DNA of 64,000 nucleotides from Pleodorina starrii. Taxonomy: Eukaryota; Chlorophyta; Chlorophyceae; Chlamydomonadales; Volvocaceae. Position 1 is the first letter of the stretch, and every line of letters begins with the position of its first letter. The position numbers and the translations under genes were made by a program. A model generated the notes under the pieces. It did no database searches. It was given only the letters and a program-made list of their open reading frames with translations, and was not told the origin of the DNA. The stretch covers positions 22,276 to 86,275 of the forward strand of contig BRXU01000086.1 of the NCBI GenBank assembly GCA_030267565.1, in the 5' to 3' direction. Of the stretch, positions 1 through 8,165 are shown piece after piece.

Positions 1-475
1 AGATGCGGAACATCACCTGGCCGAGCTTCTTCTGGGTGCTTGGGCTAAGGCGTGCCAGCTTGTCGTTCCACTCCGCCTTGTCATGAAAGAAGACGTCGAA
101 ACTCTCGGGTGGAAGGTCTAGGCGGTAGGAGAGGTATCGGTCGATGACGACCTCCCGCACGAATTCCTCAATGAACCGATAGGTTCTGCAGATGGCCATC
201 CAGAGCAGGGCCTGGGCCTCGTCATGGTCAGCCTCGTCGGCAAGAAATGCCAATTCCTCGGCGGACAGAGCTGACAATCGTAGGACGATTTCATTCAGGA
301 CCCGCCGGTTCGACGCAACCTTCGGCAGGGCCGTCGCCCCAGCATCTCGGGCCCGCTCAAGCGTCGCCGCCCAAGCCTCGCCCGGAACGTACAGTTTGGC
401 CACGGCTCGGCTTTCGAGCAGCAGGAGACCACCCGTCGTGAAGGACATTCGGTAGGAAGTCATATCTGACGACAT
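1..475 (-). CDS. brxA: BREX protein BrxA (DUF1819), 3' end cut by window edge
   Basis: BrxA is a small DNA-binding protein usually encoded first in BREX anti-phage operons. The frame starts at an ATG at 475 (a second ATG at 463 is possible) and stays open without a stop to base 1, giving about 158 residues of a roughly 200-residue family. The N-terminus reads SYRMSFTTGGLLLLES, followed by a helical middle containing WMAICRTYRFIEEFVREV and then FDVFFHDKAEWND. These match the order and wording of the DUF1819 family as I know it. No strong Shine-Dalgarno sequence is visible. The exonuclease gene upstream ends 46 bp away on the same strand. The following BREX genes would lie beyond the left edge. 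Confidence 0.85.
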   Translation of the reverse strand, partial: MSSDMTSYRMSFTTGGLLLLESRAVAKLYVPGEAWAATLERARDAGATALPKVASNRRVLNEIVLRLSALSAEELAFLADEADHDEAQALLWMAICRTYRFIEEFVREVVIDRYLSYRLDLPPESFDVFFHDKAEWNDKLARLSPSTQKKLGQVMFRI

Positions 476-521
476 CACAGGAGCGGATGCCCCAGAGGGT
501 TGCAGCCTTTTTCGCTGTTTG

Positions 522-1556
522 TCATGATGAGCCGCTCGCCTCGACAGGCCTTTGCCTCGGCTGCGCAATGACACGATAGCAGTAAGGGGCAATCTCTTCG
601 ACCAGGACCAAGTCCCCCGCCCGCACGGCATTCTGCTCGAAAAAGGATCGGATCCAACCCCGCTTTCGGAAGAGCCGCTTGGCACCATCGAGATCGGTCA
701 TGACCGCAGCGTCACCGCCCCAGTCCACGGTGATTTCACGCGAGGCTGCCAGGGCGCGGTTTGAGCCGCCAATGGCGTCTTCCGGAAATGCCTCGAAGAA
801 GCTTTTCAGGTAGATGTGGCTATTGTTCAGATTGCCTTGTGTAATCTCTGTCGTTCCAAGAGCCCGGGGTGCCGGAGCCTGTTGTGACGGCGTTGGTGCA
901 GGGCATGGGATCACACGCTTCGTGGTGACATCCAGGCTGTCATCGCCGTTATCGATCAAATCAAAGTCTTCGGTATGTCGGGCCTTTTTCACGACAGCCA
1001 CCATGGAGTATCGAGGTTTGTGGATCTGGACACGTTCCGCTTTCAGAACGACTTCCGCAGCCGCACGGGCATCCTCGCCCGCGTCATGGTGCTCGAAGAC
1101 AAGCCCAAGATGCCGCTTGAGACTGGCCAATCCATGGCCGCCATTTCCTCGCAGTTCCGGCCAGGCGCGGCGCGCGACCTGAACACTGTCTCGCCACTCC
1201 CAGTCTGGAACGGCAAGGTTCGCGTGGTGACAAGCGGCAGATACTGCACTCCGGTCGAAGCCTGAATGCTGATAGATCGTGTAACCGATAAGTGCCTCGC
1301 GCAGGACCGGCATCACCTCCGCAAATGTCGGAGCACCTTGCACGGTCCTGCCACTGATCCCATGGAGATAGGTGAAGACCCAACGGTCCACCTGCGGGTC
1401 GACATAAGTCATCCATGTCTCGATCGAATGGTCGGGCCGCACGCAGGCGACACCGATCTGACAGATGCTGCCGCGGTCGTTATTGGCTGTTTCGACATCA
1501 AGCGCCACAAACCGGAACGGACCTTTGGGAAATGGGGGTAGCAAAGCCAAGGTCAT
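522..1556 (-). CDS. DEDD-type 3'-5' exonuclease with extra C-terminal domain
   Basis: This is a 344-residue protein. Its N-terminal half is a DnaQ-like exonuclease: ALDVETAN supplies the first Asp and Glu, YQHSGFDRSA the second Asp region, and HHDAGEDARAA the His and final Asp of a DEDDh site. Residues from about 250 form a separate domain (SHIYLKSFFEAFP, DWGG, RKRGWIRSFFEQ, GDLVLVEE). Its spacing of 'RGW..FF ... GD.V..E' recalls B3-like DNA-binding folds; that link is inference. The start overlaps the ParE stop by 4 bp (ATGA), and brxA follows 46 bp downstream, so the genes probably share a transcript. A role in degrading foreign DNA or in repair is plausible but not shown. Confidence 0.8.
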   Translation of the reverse strand: MTLALLPPFPKGPFRFVALDVETANNDRGSICQIGVACVRPDHSIETWMTYVDPQVDRWVFTYLHGISGRTVQGAPTFAEVMPVLREALIGYTIYQHSGFDRSAVSAACHHANLAVPDWEWRDSVQVARRAWPELRGNGGHGLASLKRHLGLVFEHHDAGEDARAAAEVVLKAERVQIHKPRYSMVAVVKKARHTEDFDLIDNGDDSLDVTTKRVIPCPAPTPSQQAPAPRALGTTEITQGNLNNSHIYLKSFFEAFPEDAIGGSNRALAASREITVDWGGDAAVMTDLDGAKRLFRKRGWIRSFFEQNAVRAGDLVLVEEIAPYCYRVIAQPRQRPVEASGSS

Positions 1557-1870
1557 TCCAAAATTTCCAGTAATCTTGGCCAGTCCTGACGACCTCCGAG
1601 AATGCGCAGCACATCAAGTTGATCACCAATGGTCCGATAGATGATCATATGAGCTCCGGACGGATGAATGCGTACTGGCGGGTTAAACTCCAGGCGTTCT
1701 CGTGCAATTCCCGGCATGGCACAGAGCAGATCAAAGACAGCCGTGATCCCATCGACATATCTGTCTGCCTGCTCGGGGGACCACTCCGCCGCGCCGTGCA
1801 ACCAGATCTCCTCCATGTCACCTTCAGCTTGGGGCGTAAGCCTGAGGTTGTAGTGTCCCTCAGCTGGCAT
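1553..1870 (-). CDS. parE: ParE/RelE-family toxin of a type II toxin-antitoxin pair
   Basis: This is a protein of about 105 residues of the ParE/RelE superfamily. Visible family signatures are YNLRLTPQAEGDMEEIW near the N-terminus and HMIIYRTIGDQLDVLRILGG in the C-terminal strands. The family includes gyrase inhibitors and ribosome-dependent mRNA interferases; the sequence alone does not say which. I chose the ATG at 1870 because it overlaps the end of the antitoxin gene by 11 bp and gives the usual family length, whereas the longer frame to 1990 would add 40 residues antisense to nothing conserved. On a plasmid the pair probably stabilises inheritance, or is linked to the neighbouring BREX genes. 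Confidence 0.82.
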   Translation of the reverse strand: MPAEGHYNLRLTPQAEGDMEEIWLHGAAEWSPEQADRYVDGITAVFDLLCAMPGIARERLEFNPPVRIHPSGAHMIIYRTIGDQLDVLRILGGRQDWPRLLEILE

Positions 1871-2102
1871 GCTTGCGGCGCATCTTCGCCTTGAAGGCTG
1901 AGGCATCGAACGGTTTAGGTTCGCCGCTTTGCAGTCCCTCCGTGATGGCAGCTTGAAGCTGCCCGATCGCATGGGCGCGTTCTTGGTCACGCCGGATCAG
2001 ATGTCGAACGTAGTCACTGGCGTTGCTGAAGCTGCCCCCGCGGGCACGTTCTTCGACCCAGACCTTCATAGGATCGGGAATTGAGACGTTCATCGTGGCC
2101 AT
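1860..2102 (-). CDS. parD: ParD-family antitoxin
   Basis: This is an 80-residue ribbon-helix-helix antitoxin. MNVSIPDPMKVWVEERA forms the N-terminal strand and first helix, and FSNASDYVRHLIRRDQ the second helix, both typical of ParD. The C-terminal tail (PFDASAFKAKMRRK) would wrap the toxin. The start at 2102 is supported by a GGAGG five bases upstream; ATGs at 2129 and 2117 are also in frame. It precedes and overlaps the toxin gene, the usual order, and would autoregulate the promoter in the 2103-2336 gap. Identification rests on sequence pattern. Confidence 0.82.
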   Translation of the reverse strand: MATMNVSIPDPMKVWVEERARGGSFSNASDYVRHLIRRDQERAHAIGQLQAAITEGLQSGEPKPFDASAFKAKMRRKHAS

Positions 2103-2336
2103 CAGAACCTCCATCGGATTGCTCCGCAATTATGACAATCTTTGCCATGATGATCTAGCACTCATTGGCCGAATTCGAGGGTGTTTCCGCACTCCTGATC
2201 TCCACGTTTTTGGACACCAGAAAACCTCATGTCACAGCTTCCGTCGCTGTCCGATTTTCAGGCGTCAGCTTACTCCGTAGCCATGCCTTCTTCTGTATCA
2301 AGTACCGAAATTCGTTTCTTAACCTCGTCACTTAGG

Positions 2337-2825
2337 TCAGACGAGCAAGGGGTGGATCATCGCGCGGGGTCGACTGGCCTCTTCCCATAGGAAGGCCAGC
2401 GTGATCGGCAAGCGGAAGCGGCGGGGGCCGGCGGCGCCGGGGTTCAGCCAGAGGGTGCTGCCGGCTTCCTTAATGCTGGGCTTGTGGGAGTGGCCCGAGA
2501 TGACGACGTTCCACCCCGCGGCTCTTGGATCGGCCTGCAAAGCTTCGCGGTGATGGATCATGTGGATCCACAGGCCTCTGATCGTGAGGCTCACCGTTTC
2601 AGGAAGGGCCTCAGCCCAGTGCCCGCGATCGATGTTGCCCCGGATTGCCGTTACCGGGGCGATGTGCGCCAGCGCGTCAAGATGGTCAGGGTCGCCTATG
2701 TCGCCCGCGTGCAGGATACGGTTTACGCCTTTCAGGGCCTCCAGCGCCTCGGAGCGTAGCAGACCGTGAGTGTCAGCAATGACACCGATGCACTCCCTAG
2801 GAGATGGCTGGCAAAGTGGTTGCAT
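2337..2825 (-). CDS. Metallophosphoesterase, YfcE/MJ0936-like
   Basis: This is a calcineurin-like phosphoesterase of about 162 residues. The metal-binding series is complete: GVIADTHG (Asp, His), HAGDIGD (Asp), IRGNID (Asn), MIHHRE (His) and VISGHSHKP (His-x-His). The length and simple fold match the YfcE/MJ0936 group of small phosphodiesterases, which hydrolyse model phosphodiesters with Mn2+. The start at 2825 is preferred for an AAGGA about nine bases upstream, but starts at 2846 and 2894 are possible. It lies on the same strand as the regulator and exonuclease genes but with a 230-bp gap before the antitoxin, so it may be its own unit. Confidence 0.82.
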   Translation of the reverse strand: MQPLCQPSPRECIGVIADTHGLLRSEALEALKGVNRILHAGDIGDPDHLDALAHIAPVTAIRGNIDRGHWAEALPETVSLTIRGLWIHMIHHREALQADPRAAGWNVVISGHSHKPSIKEAGSTLWLNPGAAGPRRFRLPITLAFLWEEASRPRAMIHPLLV

Positions 2826-2935
2826 AAGGCAGGTCCTTTTGGTCATCGCACCTTGGTGCTTTGTCAGCCCGGTGGCTGCCGTCTTTGCTGGCAAAGGCCC
2901 CTGGAGCGGTCATAGCAGGCTTCTCGGCTGGTCTT

Positions 2936-3097
2936 CTATCTGCGGGAGACTGTCCGGTCGTCGCCAAGGCGAGCGCGGAGGACTGACGCTATCTCTTCGT
3001 TCAGTTCTCGTGTCTTTAACGCCGTCGCCGCCTTTGCGGCTCCCGGCCTATCAAAGCCCTGCTTCATGTCGTTCAAGCACTGCAACAGCATGCACAT
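2936..3097 (-). CDS. Small 53-residue protein downstream of the WYL regulator
   Basis: This short frame starts at an ATG with a clear AGGAGA seven bases upstream and begins 37 bp after the regulator's stop on the same strand. The product is mostly helical (LLQCLNDMKQGFD near the start, ELNEEIASVLRARLG near the end) with no domain I recognise. The ribosome-binding site and position in the transcript favour a real gene. Its size and lack of known relatives keep confidence moderate. Confidence 0.5.
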   Translation of the reverse strand: MCMLLQCLNDMKQGFDRPGAAKAATALKTRELNEEIASVLRARLGDDRTVSRR

Positions 3098-3134
3098 TGC
3101 GTCTCCTGCATGCGGAGGTTCCCATGTCCTTGGG

Positions 3135-3968
3135 TCAGGACCGCCCGGGCTTGGACTTCCGACCTGGATCCTCTTTGCTGACCGGGTCGGGGTCCAGATA
3201 GCTTCCGATGAGCTCATCGCGGAGGTAAGGAAGGAATGCCTCCCGGACCTGGATCTCGCCGTAGCCTTCGTCTTCGTCCTCTTTGTCGCTGAACGCATAC
3301 ACCTCATTGTCCGGCCCGGCATCGCTCCTCCGGGTCACCACGGTGCTGAACCGCTTCCATGCCTCGTCAAGCCGAGCATCCCTGTAAGGTTCGGTCCCGG
3401 GCGCAAGGACGACCCGGGTGATCCGCGCCAGGGCAGTATCCCAGTACTGCATCGTCAGGTGTTCGTATCCCCGCATGAGGAACCGTCCCTTGATGCGGAA
3501 GATGGCGTGGGGCGAGACCAGACGATCTTGCTCTCGTCCTCCGCCATCTACAGTGACGAGAAGGGGCGTTTCGGTGCGGATCGCACGGACCACCGTCCGC
3601 ACGACGGCAAGGTCCGGATCTGGCTGCCGGAGATCCGCCTCGACGTACCCCCTACTGCCCAGCATGTCGTCCAACCACCGTTCCAGGCGCGGCATGGAAG
3701 AAAAGACCGGCGCCTCTGGCAGCCTGGCGCTCTCGTCCAGTGTCAGCCGACCGCCCTGCACCCGACCCTCTTCGTCACGCAGGAAGACCGGTCCGCAAGC
3801 CTGCTCGAACAGCATCTCGAACTCCGCCTGGTGTCGGGAAACGGTCGGCTCCGACAGGCCGAAGATCTCCCGATAGACGAGTTTCTCGGCCGCACCGAAG
3901 ACCCCGCCATATCGGATTGCCGCCTCCACCCAACCAAAGGACAGGTTCCTCTTCGTCACCACGGCCAA
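3135..3968 (-). CDS. WYL-domain transcriptional regulator (BrxR-like)
   Basis: This is a 277-residue protein. Residues 10-55 contain a winged-helix segment (RYGGVFGAAEKLVYREIFGL followed by SEPTVSRHQAEFE, the probable recognition helix). The middle holds a WYL-type segment, PLLVTVDGG ... VSPHAIFRIKGRFLMRGY ... DTALARITRVVL, matching the WYL pattern of 'R.isPh.l....RW.l.ay' and 'f.l.Ri'. The tail is acidic and then basic. Proteins with this wHTH-WYL layout (BrxR, CapW, Cap-type regulators) repress anti-phage operons and sit just in front of them. Here it is upstream of brxA on the same strand with four genes between. BREX control is an inference. Confidence 0.72.
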   Translation of the reverse strand: MAVVTKRNLSFGWVEAAIRYGGVFGAAEKLVYREIFGLSEPTVSRHQAEFEMLFEQACGPVFLRDEEGRVQGGRLTLDESARLPEAPVFSSMPRLERWLDDMLGSRGYVEADLRQPDPDLAVVRTVVRAIRTETPLLVTVDGGGREQDRLVSPHAIFRIKGRFLMRGYEHLTMQYWDTALARITRVVLAPGTEPYRDARLDEAWKRFSTVVTRRSDAGPDNEVYAFSDKEDEDEGYGEIQVREAFLPYLRDELIGSYLDPDPVSKEDPGRKSKPGRS

Positions 3969-4018
3969 TAATCTTTCATTTTGAAAGTTTTCTCTTCCAT
4001 GTCCCTTCGAGAGGCCGT

Positions 4019-5317
4019 ATGACCAACAGACCTGAAGACGAGCCGGAAGCGCATTCCGACACCCCTGCCCCGTGCGATGATACCGGTATCCAAATGGGTC
4101 ATCCTGAGCCGGATGGCCCGCATTACGAAACCGAAGCTCATGCGCGACATCGTGATGAGCCTGCGCCGAACGGTCGTTTCGCCGTGCAAGGCTCTCTGGA
4201 CCTGCACCTGATCACAGAGAATGCGGGAGCGGCCGCCGAAGAAAGTGGCGACTGCCGGCCGTCTGACGGCCTGGAAAGAGTCATCCTGCAAGAGAAGTCC
4301 GTCCCCCGTGGTTCGTCGATGATCATCTACCGTGCCACGAACCGGATAACCGGAAAGATCTACATCGGTAAGACCGTCCGGCACCTCTACCATGCAAAGG
4401 CCCGCCACCGCCAACGGGCGATGCGCCGCGATCTCTACGGCAGCGACAGTTATTTCTATGCCGCGATCCGCAAGCATGGCTGGAGCGCCTTCGACTGGAC
4501 GATCATCGACCAGGGAGAGAATGATACGGAGTTGCAAGCACTCGAGCGGGCGTGGATCGCCCAGACCGGAAGCTACCGGGACCGATCCATCGGCTACAAC
4601 ATGACGCCGGGCGGCGATGGTGGGGCCGGGCGCAAGTTGTCACCCGAGCAGATCGCCGGCATCAGCCTTCGGTCGTCCGGCAAAGGAAACCCGGGTTGGG
4701 GCAAGTTCGGCAAGGCGCATCCCGCCTATGGGCACATCAAGTCCCCCGAAGTACGCGCGGCCATCTCCCGGGCGCATAAAGGGAAGAAGGTGTCGAGCGA
4801 AACCCGCGCGAAGCTGTCGGCCACGCGGGTCGCGATGTTTGCCGAGCAGCGCAGGGAAACCTTGCGCCGCCAGGAGGAGGAGCGGTGTGCCCGACGCGCA
4901 GCGCAGGCAGCAAAGAAAGCCGCGGGGGGATTCAAGGGTGAGAAGGCGCGAGCTTCCAAGGTGACGGATCAGCAACGGGCCGAGATCTGCCGGCGCCGCG
5001 CGGCCGGCGAGAGTTACAGCGCGATCGCCAGGGATGTTTCCCTTAAACTGACCGGGGTCCGGGCGGTGGTGCTGCACTGGGGGCCGCTCAACGGCTACCC
5101 GTTCCTACGCGTCGTAGCTGCGTCCAACCATCGTGCGAAGCTGACCGACAAGGACCGCATGACCATCATTTCGCGCTACAACGATGGCGAGGCGATCGCT
5201 GCCCTGGCGTCGGCCTTCAATGTGGGCGCAACCGCGATCTACATGACAGTATCCGATTGGGGTCCGAAGCACGGGTTCCCCTACCTGCGCCGTAAGGGTG
5301 GGTGGAGGGCGACCTGA
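4019..5317 (+). CDS. GIY-YIG endonuclease with NUMOD3 motifs (homing-endonuclease-like)
   Basis: This is a protein of about 432 residues. After an acidic, low-complexity N-terminal 100 residues comes a GIY-YIG nuclease domain, MIIYRATNRITGKIYIGKT, with the second motif and catalytic Arg/Glu region in ARHRQRAMRRDL ... ALERAWIAQ. Then come NUMOD3-type DNA-binding repeats (GKGNPGWGK, SPEVRAAISRAHKGKK, SSETRAKLSATR). Two C-terminal helix-turn-helix segments end in similar tails, WGPLNGYPFLR and WGPKHGFPYLR. The start at 4019 follows a GAGAGG and clears the divergent regulator gene; an ATG at 4319 exactly at the nuclease domain is an alternative. The architecture is that of phage-borne free-standing homing enzymes, so transfer is likely. 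Confidence 0.82.
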   Translation: MTNRPEDEPEAHSDTPAPCDDTGIQMGHPEPDGPHYETEAHARHRDEPAPNGRFAVQGSLDLHLITENAGAAAEESGDCRPSDGLERVILQEKSVPRGSSMIIYRATNRITGKIYIGKTVRHLYHAKARHRQRAMRRDLYGSDSYFYAAIRKHGWSAFDWTIIDQGENDTELQALERAWIAQTGSYRDRSIGYNMTPGGDGGAGRKLSPEQIAGISLRSSGKGNPGWGKFGKAHPAYGHIKSPEVRAAISRAHKGKKVSSETRAKLSATRVAMFAEQRRETLRRQEEERCARRAAQAAKKAAGGFKGEKARASKVTDQQRAEICRRRAAGESYSAIARDVSLKLTGVRAVVLHWGPLNGYPFLRVVAASNHRAKLTDKDRMTIISRYNDGEAIAALASAFNVGATAIYMTVSDWGPKHGFPYLRRKGGWRAT

Positions 5318-6210
5318 GGTAGCGCCACCGCGCAGATGATCGCAAAACTTCTTTGGCGGACAAAGTATTACGGTGTGGTTGTTTATCAGAATCCTTCAGG
5401 AAGCAAACTGTGCGGAAAAGAGCGGCGTTTCCGCTTCTGCCTCTTTGCCGGAACAGGTCATCACCGCCGCTCTGACAGTTGCGGCGGCTGGAACCGCTTG
5501 CCGGCAGCCCGCCATGCTAAAGGCTTCGGCAGGTAAGGCGCTTCCCTTTTTACACGGCGGCAACGATAGGGACGCAAACCCGCTTCGGGGATCCAAAAGT
5601 AAGGCCGCCAGTCGCCTGGAGGACCCGGAGCGGAAGAGGACCTGAACCCGGGTAGAACGGCGCGGTGCACTTTGGTGCGCCTGGAAATCAGAAATTTTCT
5701 GGGAGCCGTCAGGCGATCCGTCAAAAGTCCCATGGCCCAATGCGTAAAAAAAGGGTCCCACCTCCCCTGTCGAACCGTCCTATGATCTGCGTGCGCAAAA
5801 AATTCCGATTTTTACCAGCGTGAGGCATGTCAGCCCGTGTATTATACGTGATGCGGCGGCTGACATGTTCGACGCGTTCATGCGCTGTCCGGACGAACGG
5901 TAAGCCTCGGATAGCCCCTTCTAAAGCCAAGTCTCCCCACTAGCCCTGTCATGAGAGACATATGCATCGCCATGACACTCGTTCTTCCGGCGCTCTTCCC
6001 ACAGCCCATAAGGGTTACGTCGGATCGCTCACACTGCTGTCGTCCAACCAGACCACAAGTGTTGCCAACGCGCACAAAAGCGCAAAGTAGGCTGCAAAAA
6101 GCGTCTTTCTCCTAAGTTGTTTACCCTGCCGTCGCGGCCTTTGGAGGCACACTGGATCTTGCAATGGGTGATCCAGGAACGTGGTCTTCAACAAGCAGAG
6201 GACTCGTCTT
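5318..6210. other. Gene-poor stretch with one 10-bp inverted repeat
   Basis: I see no convincing gene here. Several open frames occur on both strands but none carries a recognisable motif or a good ribosome-binding site. A perfect 10-bp inverted repeat lies at 5826-5835/5858-5867 and is listed separately. Confidence 0.5.
5826..5867. repeat. 10-bp inverted repeat with 22-bp spacer
   Basis: CATGTCAGCC at 5826-5835 is exactly complementary to GGCTGACATG at 5858-5867. The spacer is AT-containing (TATTATACG). There is no T-run, so it is not a normal terminator. It could be a protein-binding site or the remnant of a mobile-element end. Confidence 0.45.
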
Positions 6211-6501
6211 TCAGGAAAACGTCTTTACTATGTAGGCCGTCCCCCCAATCAGAACGATGGCCAAAAGCATCGGAAAAAGGAGGGACGTCAGCCAGAAGCG
6301 CCATCCGTCTTCCGGAGACTTGGCTCTGTGGGGAAACCCGACAGGCCTTGTTGTCACCTGGCGATGCGTAGCCGCGGCCAGCTTGTGCGTTTCGGCGACC
6401 AGGGCATGGATATCGGCTAGCCGTGTCTCAAGGTCGGCAAGTCGATGATCGTTTTCATCAGACGGTTGGGTGTCCCGCGCTGCAGATCTTTGATTGGTCA
6501 T
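6211..6501 (-). CDS. Small coiled-coil protein with C-terminal membrane segment
   Basis: This is a protein of about 96 residues. The N-terminal half is polar and predicted helical with heptad-like spacing (HRLADLETRLADIHALVAET). The C-terminus has one hydrophobic span (LTSLLFPMLLAIVLIGGTAY). The start at 6501 follows GAGGATCTGAAGCC; a longer frame to 6594 exists. The arrangement resembles small phage or plasmid membrane proteins, but I do not recognise a family. It stands alone, convergent with nothing nearby. Confidence 0.5.
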   Translation of the reverse strand: MTNQRSAARDTQPSDENDHRLADLETRLADIHALVAETHKLAAATHRQVTTRPVGFPHRAKSPEDGWRFWLTSLLFPMLLAIVLIGGTAYIVKTFS

Positions 6502-7011
6502 GGCTTCAGATCCTCGTGACGAACCCTCTTGGAGTGACACTATGACTGCATCAGGAACACGCGTCGAGAAATTGTCGCCAAGGAATTGTTGCACGGTTCG
6601 CAGATTGACAGGTCACCAGTCTCGAAAGGGACATCCGCGTGAGAGAACAGCGGGGCACACGATGAGGAAAGCATGCTACCTTAACCAGAGGCTCCCCCCA
6701 GAGCTATAGCAAGGCCCACCAGCGGCCTCTTGCACTGGCCGCTACCCCACACGCCACCGCACCTGTTTGGGGCCTCTTGATAACCTCTTGGAGTAGATCA
6801 CTACCAGCGGCTGTATGAATATTCTCCTGAAAGCCCATTCACCTAACCGCACTGCGTACGAGTAAACCAACTCGACCCGCAGACAAATAAGGAAGATACC
6901 GTTCTCGCGATGACATGCGGTTACTCTGGCCGCGAACCGAAACCTGGAGCTAGTCCTGACACGGTGAATCAAGTGCTCCAGAATTTGGTTCTGGATCTGA
7001 CTCTGGTCTAA
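6502..7011. other. Stretch without recognised genes
   Basis: Open frames here are short and show no motif. The last 60 bases already carry the 'ggttctggatctga'-like words that recur through the repeat array that follows. Confidence 0.4.
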
Positions 7012-7110
7012 ATGGCAGACATGAACCTTGCGGATCTAAAAGCGATCCAGAGCCGGGCGCAGGATCTGGTTCAGGCGAAGGTGGACCAGAAGCTGGACAA
7101 CGCGGCCTGA
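7012..7110 (+). CDS. 32-residue peptide, copy 1 of the repeat array
   Basis: An ATG frame of 32 codons encodes an acidic, fully helical-looking peptide (start MADMNLADLKAIQSRA, end VDQKLDNAA). Copy 2 at 7317 keeps the same length, start (MADM) and end (DQKLD.AA) while differing at about a third of positions. Most of the differences are conservative, which suggests selection at protein level. A GC hairpin with a T-tract follows the stop immediately. The function is unknown. No good Shine-Dalgarno sequence was found, so translation is unproven. Confidence 0.5.
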   Translation: MADMNLADLKAIQSRAQDLVQAKVDQKLDNAA

Positions 7111-7142
7111 CCGAGGGCCCCTGCGGGGGGCTTCTCTTTTTT
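7111..7142 (+). terminator. Rho-independent terminator after peptide copy 1
   Basis: GCCCC-TGCG-GGGGC forms a short GC stem directly after the stop codon, followed by TTCTCTTTTTT. The same arrangement recurs after copy 2. Confidence 0.6.
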
Positions 7143-7316
7143 CGCGGGGGCATGCCCGTAGACCCGTAAGAAAAGCTCCAGAACCGTGCGAAGCCGGGAT
7201 TTTTATGGCCGCCTACCTGAAACGGAAAACGGCCCTCAGCGGCCCTTATATAGGCTCTCAGATGCTATTCGAGATCTTGGGCCGGTTGCCGTTCCTCGGC
7301 TACTACGGTGGCCTAC

Positions 7317-7415
7317 ATGGCGGACATGGGTGTCGATGCGCTGGAAGCGATCCAGAACCGGGCCAAGGAACTGATCGACGCCCAGATGGACCAGAAACTG
7401 GACGACGCGGCCTGA
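7317..7415 (+). CDS. 32-residue peptide, copy 2 of the repeat array
   Basis: This is a second intact 32-codon frame (start MADMGVDALEAIQNRA, end MDQKLDDAA). Relative to copy 1 it swaps K/E and Q/K in ways that keep an amphipathic helix. Its stop is again followed at once by a GC hairpin and a T/C-rich tail. It may be a small regulator, a structural peptide or a decoy. Neither the strand neighbours nor the spacing reveal a partner. Confidence 0.5.
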   Translation: MADMGVDALEAIQNRAKELIDAQMDQKLDDAA

Positions 7416-7446
7416 TCTGGGCCCCTTCGGTGGCCCTTTCTCTTTT
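7416..7446 (+). terminator. Rho-independent terminator after peptide copy 2
   Basis: GGGCC-CCTTCGGT-GGCCC forms a stem with a stable TTCG-type loop and is followed by TTTCTCTTTT. Confidence 0.6.
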
Positions 7447-7789
7447 CGCGCGTGGGCATGCCCGTAGCGTGGAGCAGGAAGCTCCAGAACCGCGTGAAGC
7501 CGGATTTTGGGATCACCCTACCTGAAACAGAAACAGGCCCTCAGCGGCCCTATATGAGGACTGAAATCATGACCTGCACCTGGCTCCCCGTCTCCATCCT
7601 CTCGGGAACCTGCATCTGGGCCTGCTTCGGCATCAGCATCTGGTTCTGAGAGCCAGTTTCCAAAATTAGCACTTTGACCAGATCCAGATCCAAGATATCC
7701 AGGGACTGGGGGCTGGATCTAAAACAGGTTCGGGTTCGGCCAGGGGTATCGCTGTCGGCGACCCCGAAGCTAACTTCTAGAACTTGAGA

Positions 7790-8000
7790 ACTCTTTTTTT
7801 CTCTAGAAGAAGTCAAGGATAAGAAAGAATAGTTTAGACTTTAGAAAATCAGAACTTCCAGAAGTTAATTTTATATATTTATGTTTCGGAAAAGTTTGTC
7901 CTCTGCTTCTTTTTATAGCGTCCTCGGGGGTCAAACGCTATTCTGAGCATTGTCTCTACATCTTACCCACCGTTCAAGTGTTTGTTAAATATATTCAAAT
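7790..8000. other. AT-rich island inside a GC-rich replicon
   Basis: Runs such as ctttttttctctaga and ttaattttatatatttatg make this stretch clearly AT-richer than its surroundings. No gene was found in it. It separates units 2 and 3 of the repeat array. Confidence 0.5.
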
Positions 8001-8087
8001 TTAAACTTCGCGAAGTCAGGTAGTGGTTAGCACTGACCAATGTTCAGGTTGGAACTAACCCGTTCTCTTGTCGGCAGAAGAGCATGA

Positions 8088-8165
8088 ATGGCCAAGAAAA
8101 AGTTCTTTTACATTTCCGACAAATTAAGTAATGGCGCTTTCTTGACCGTCATCGCTATGGCCTGA
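8088..8165 (+). CDS. Possible 25-residue peptide
   Basis: A short ATG frame (MAKKKFFYISDKL ... TVIAMA) has a basic start and a hydrophobic end. The ribosome-binding site is weak and there is no homology I can name. It lies between units 2 and 3 of the array and may be chance. Confidence 0.2.
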   Translation: MAKKKFFYISDKLSNGAFLTVIAMA

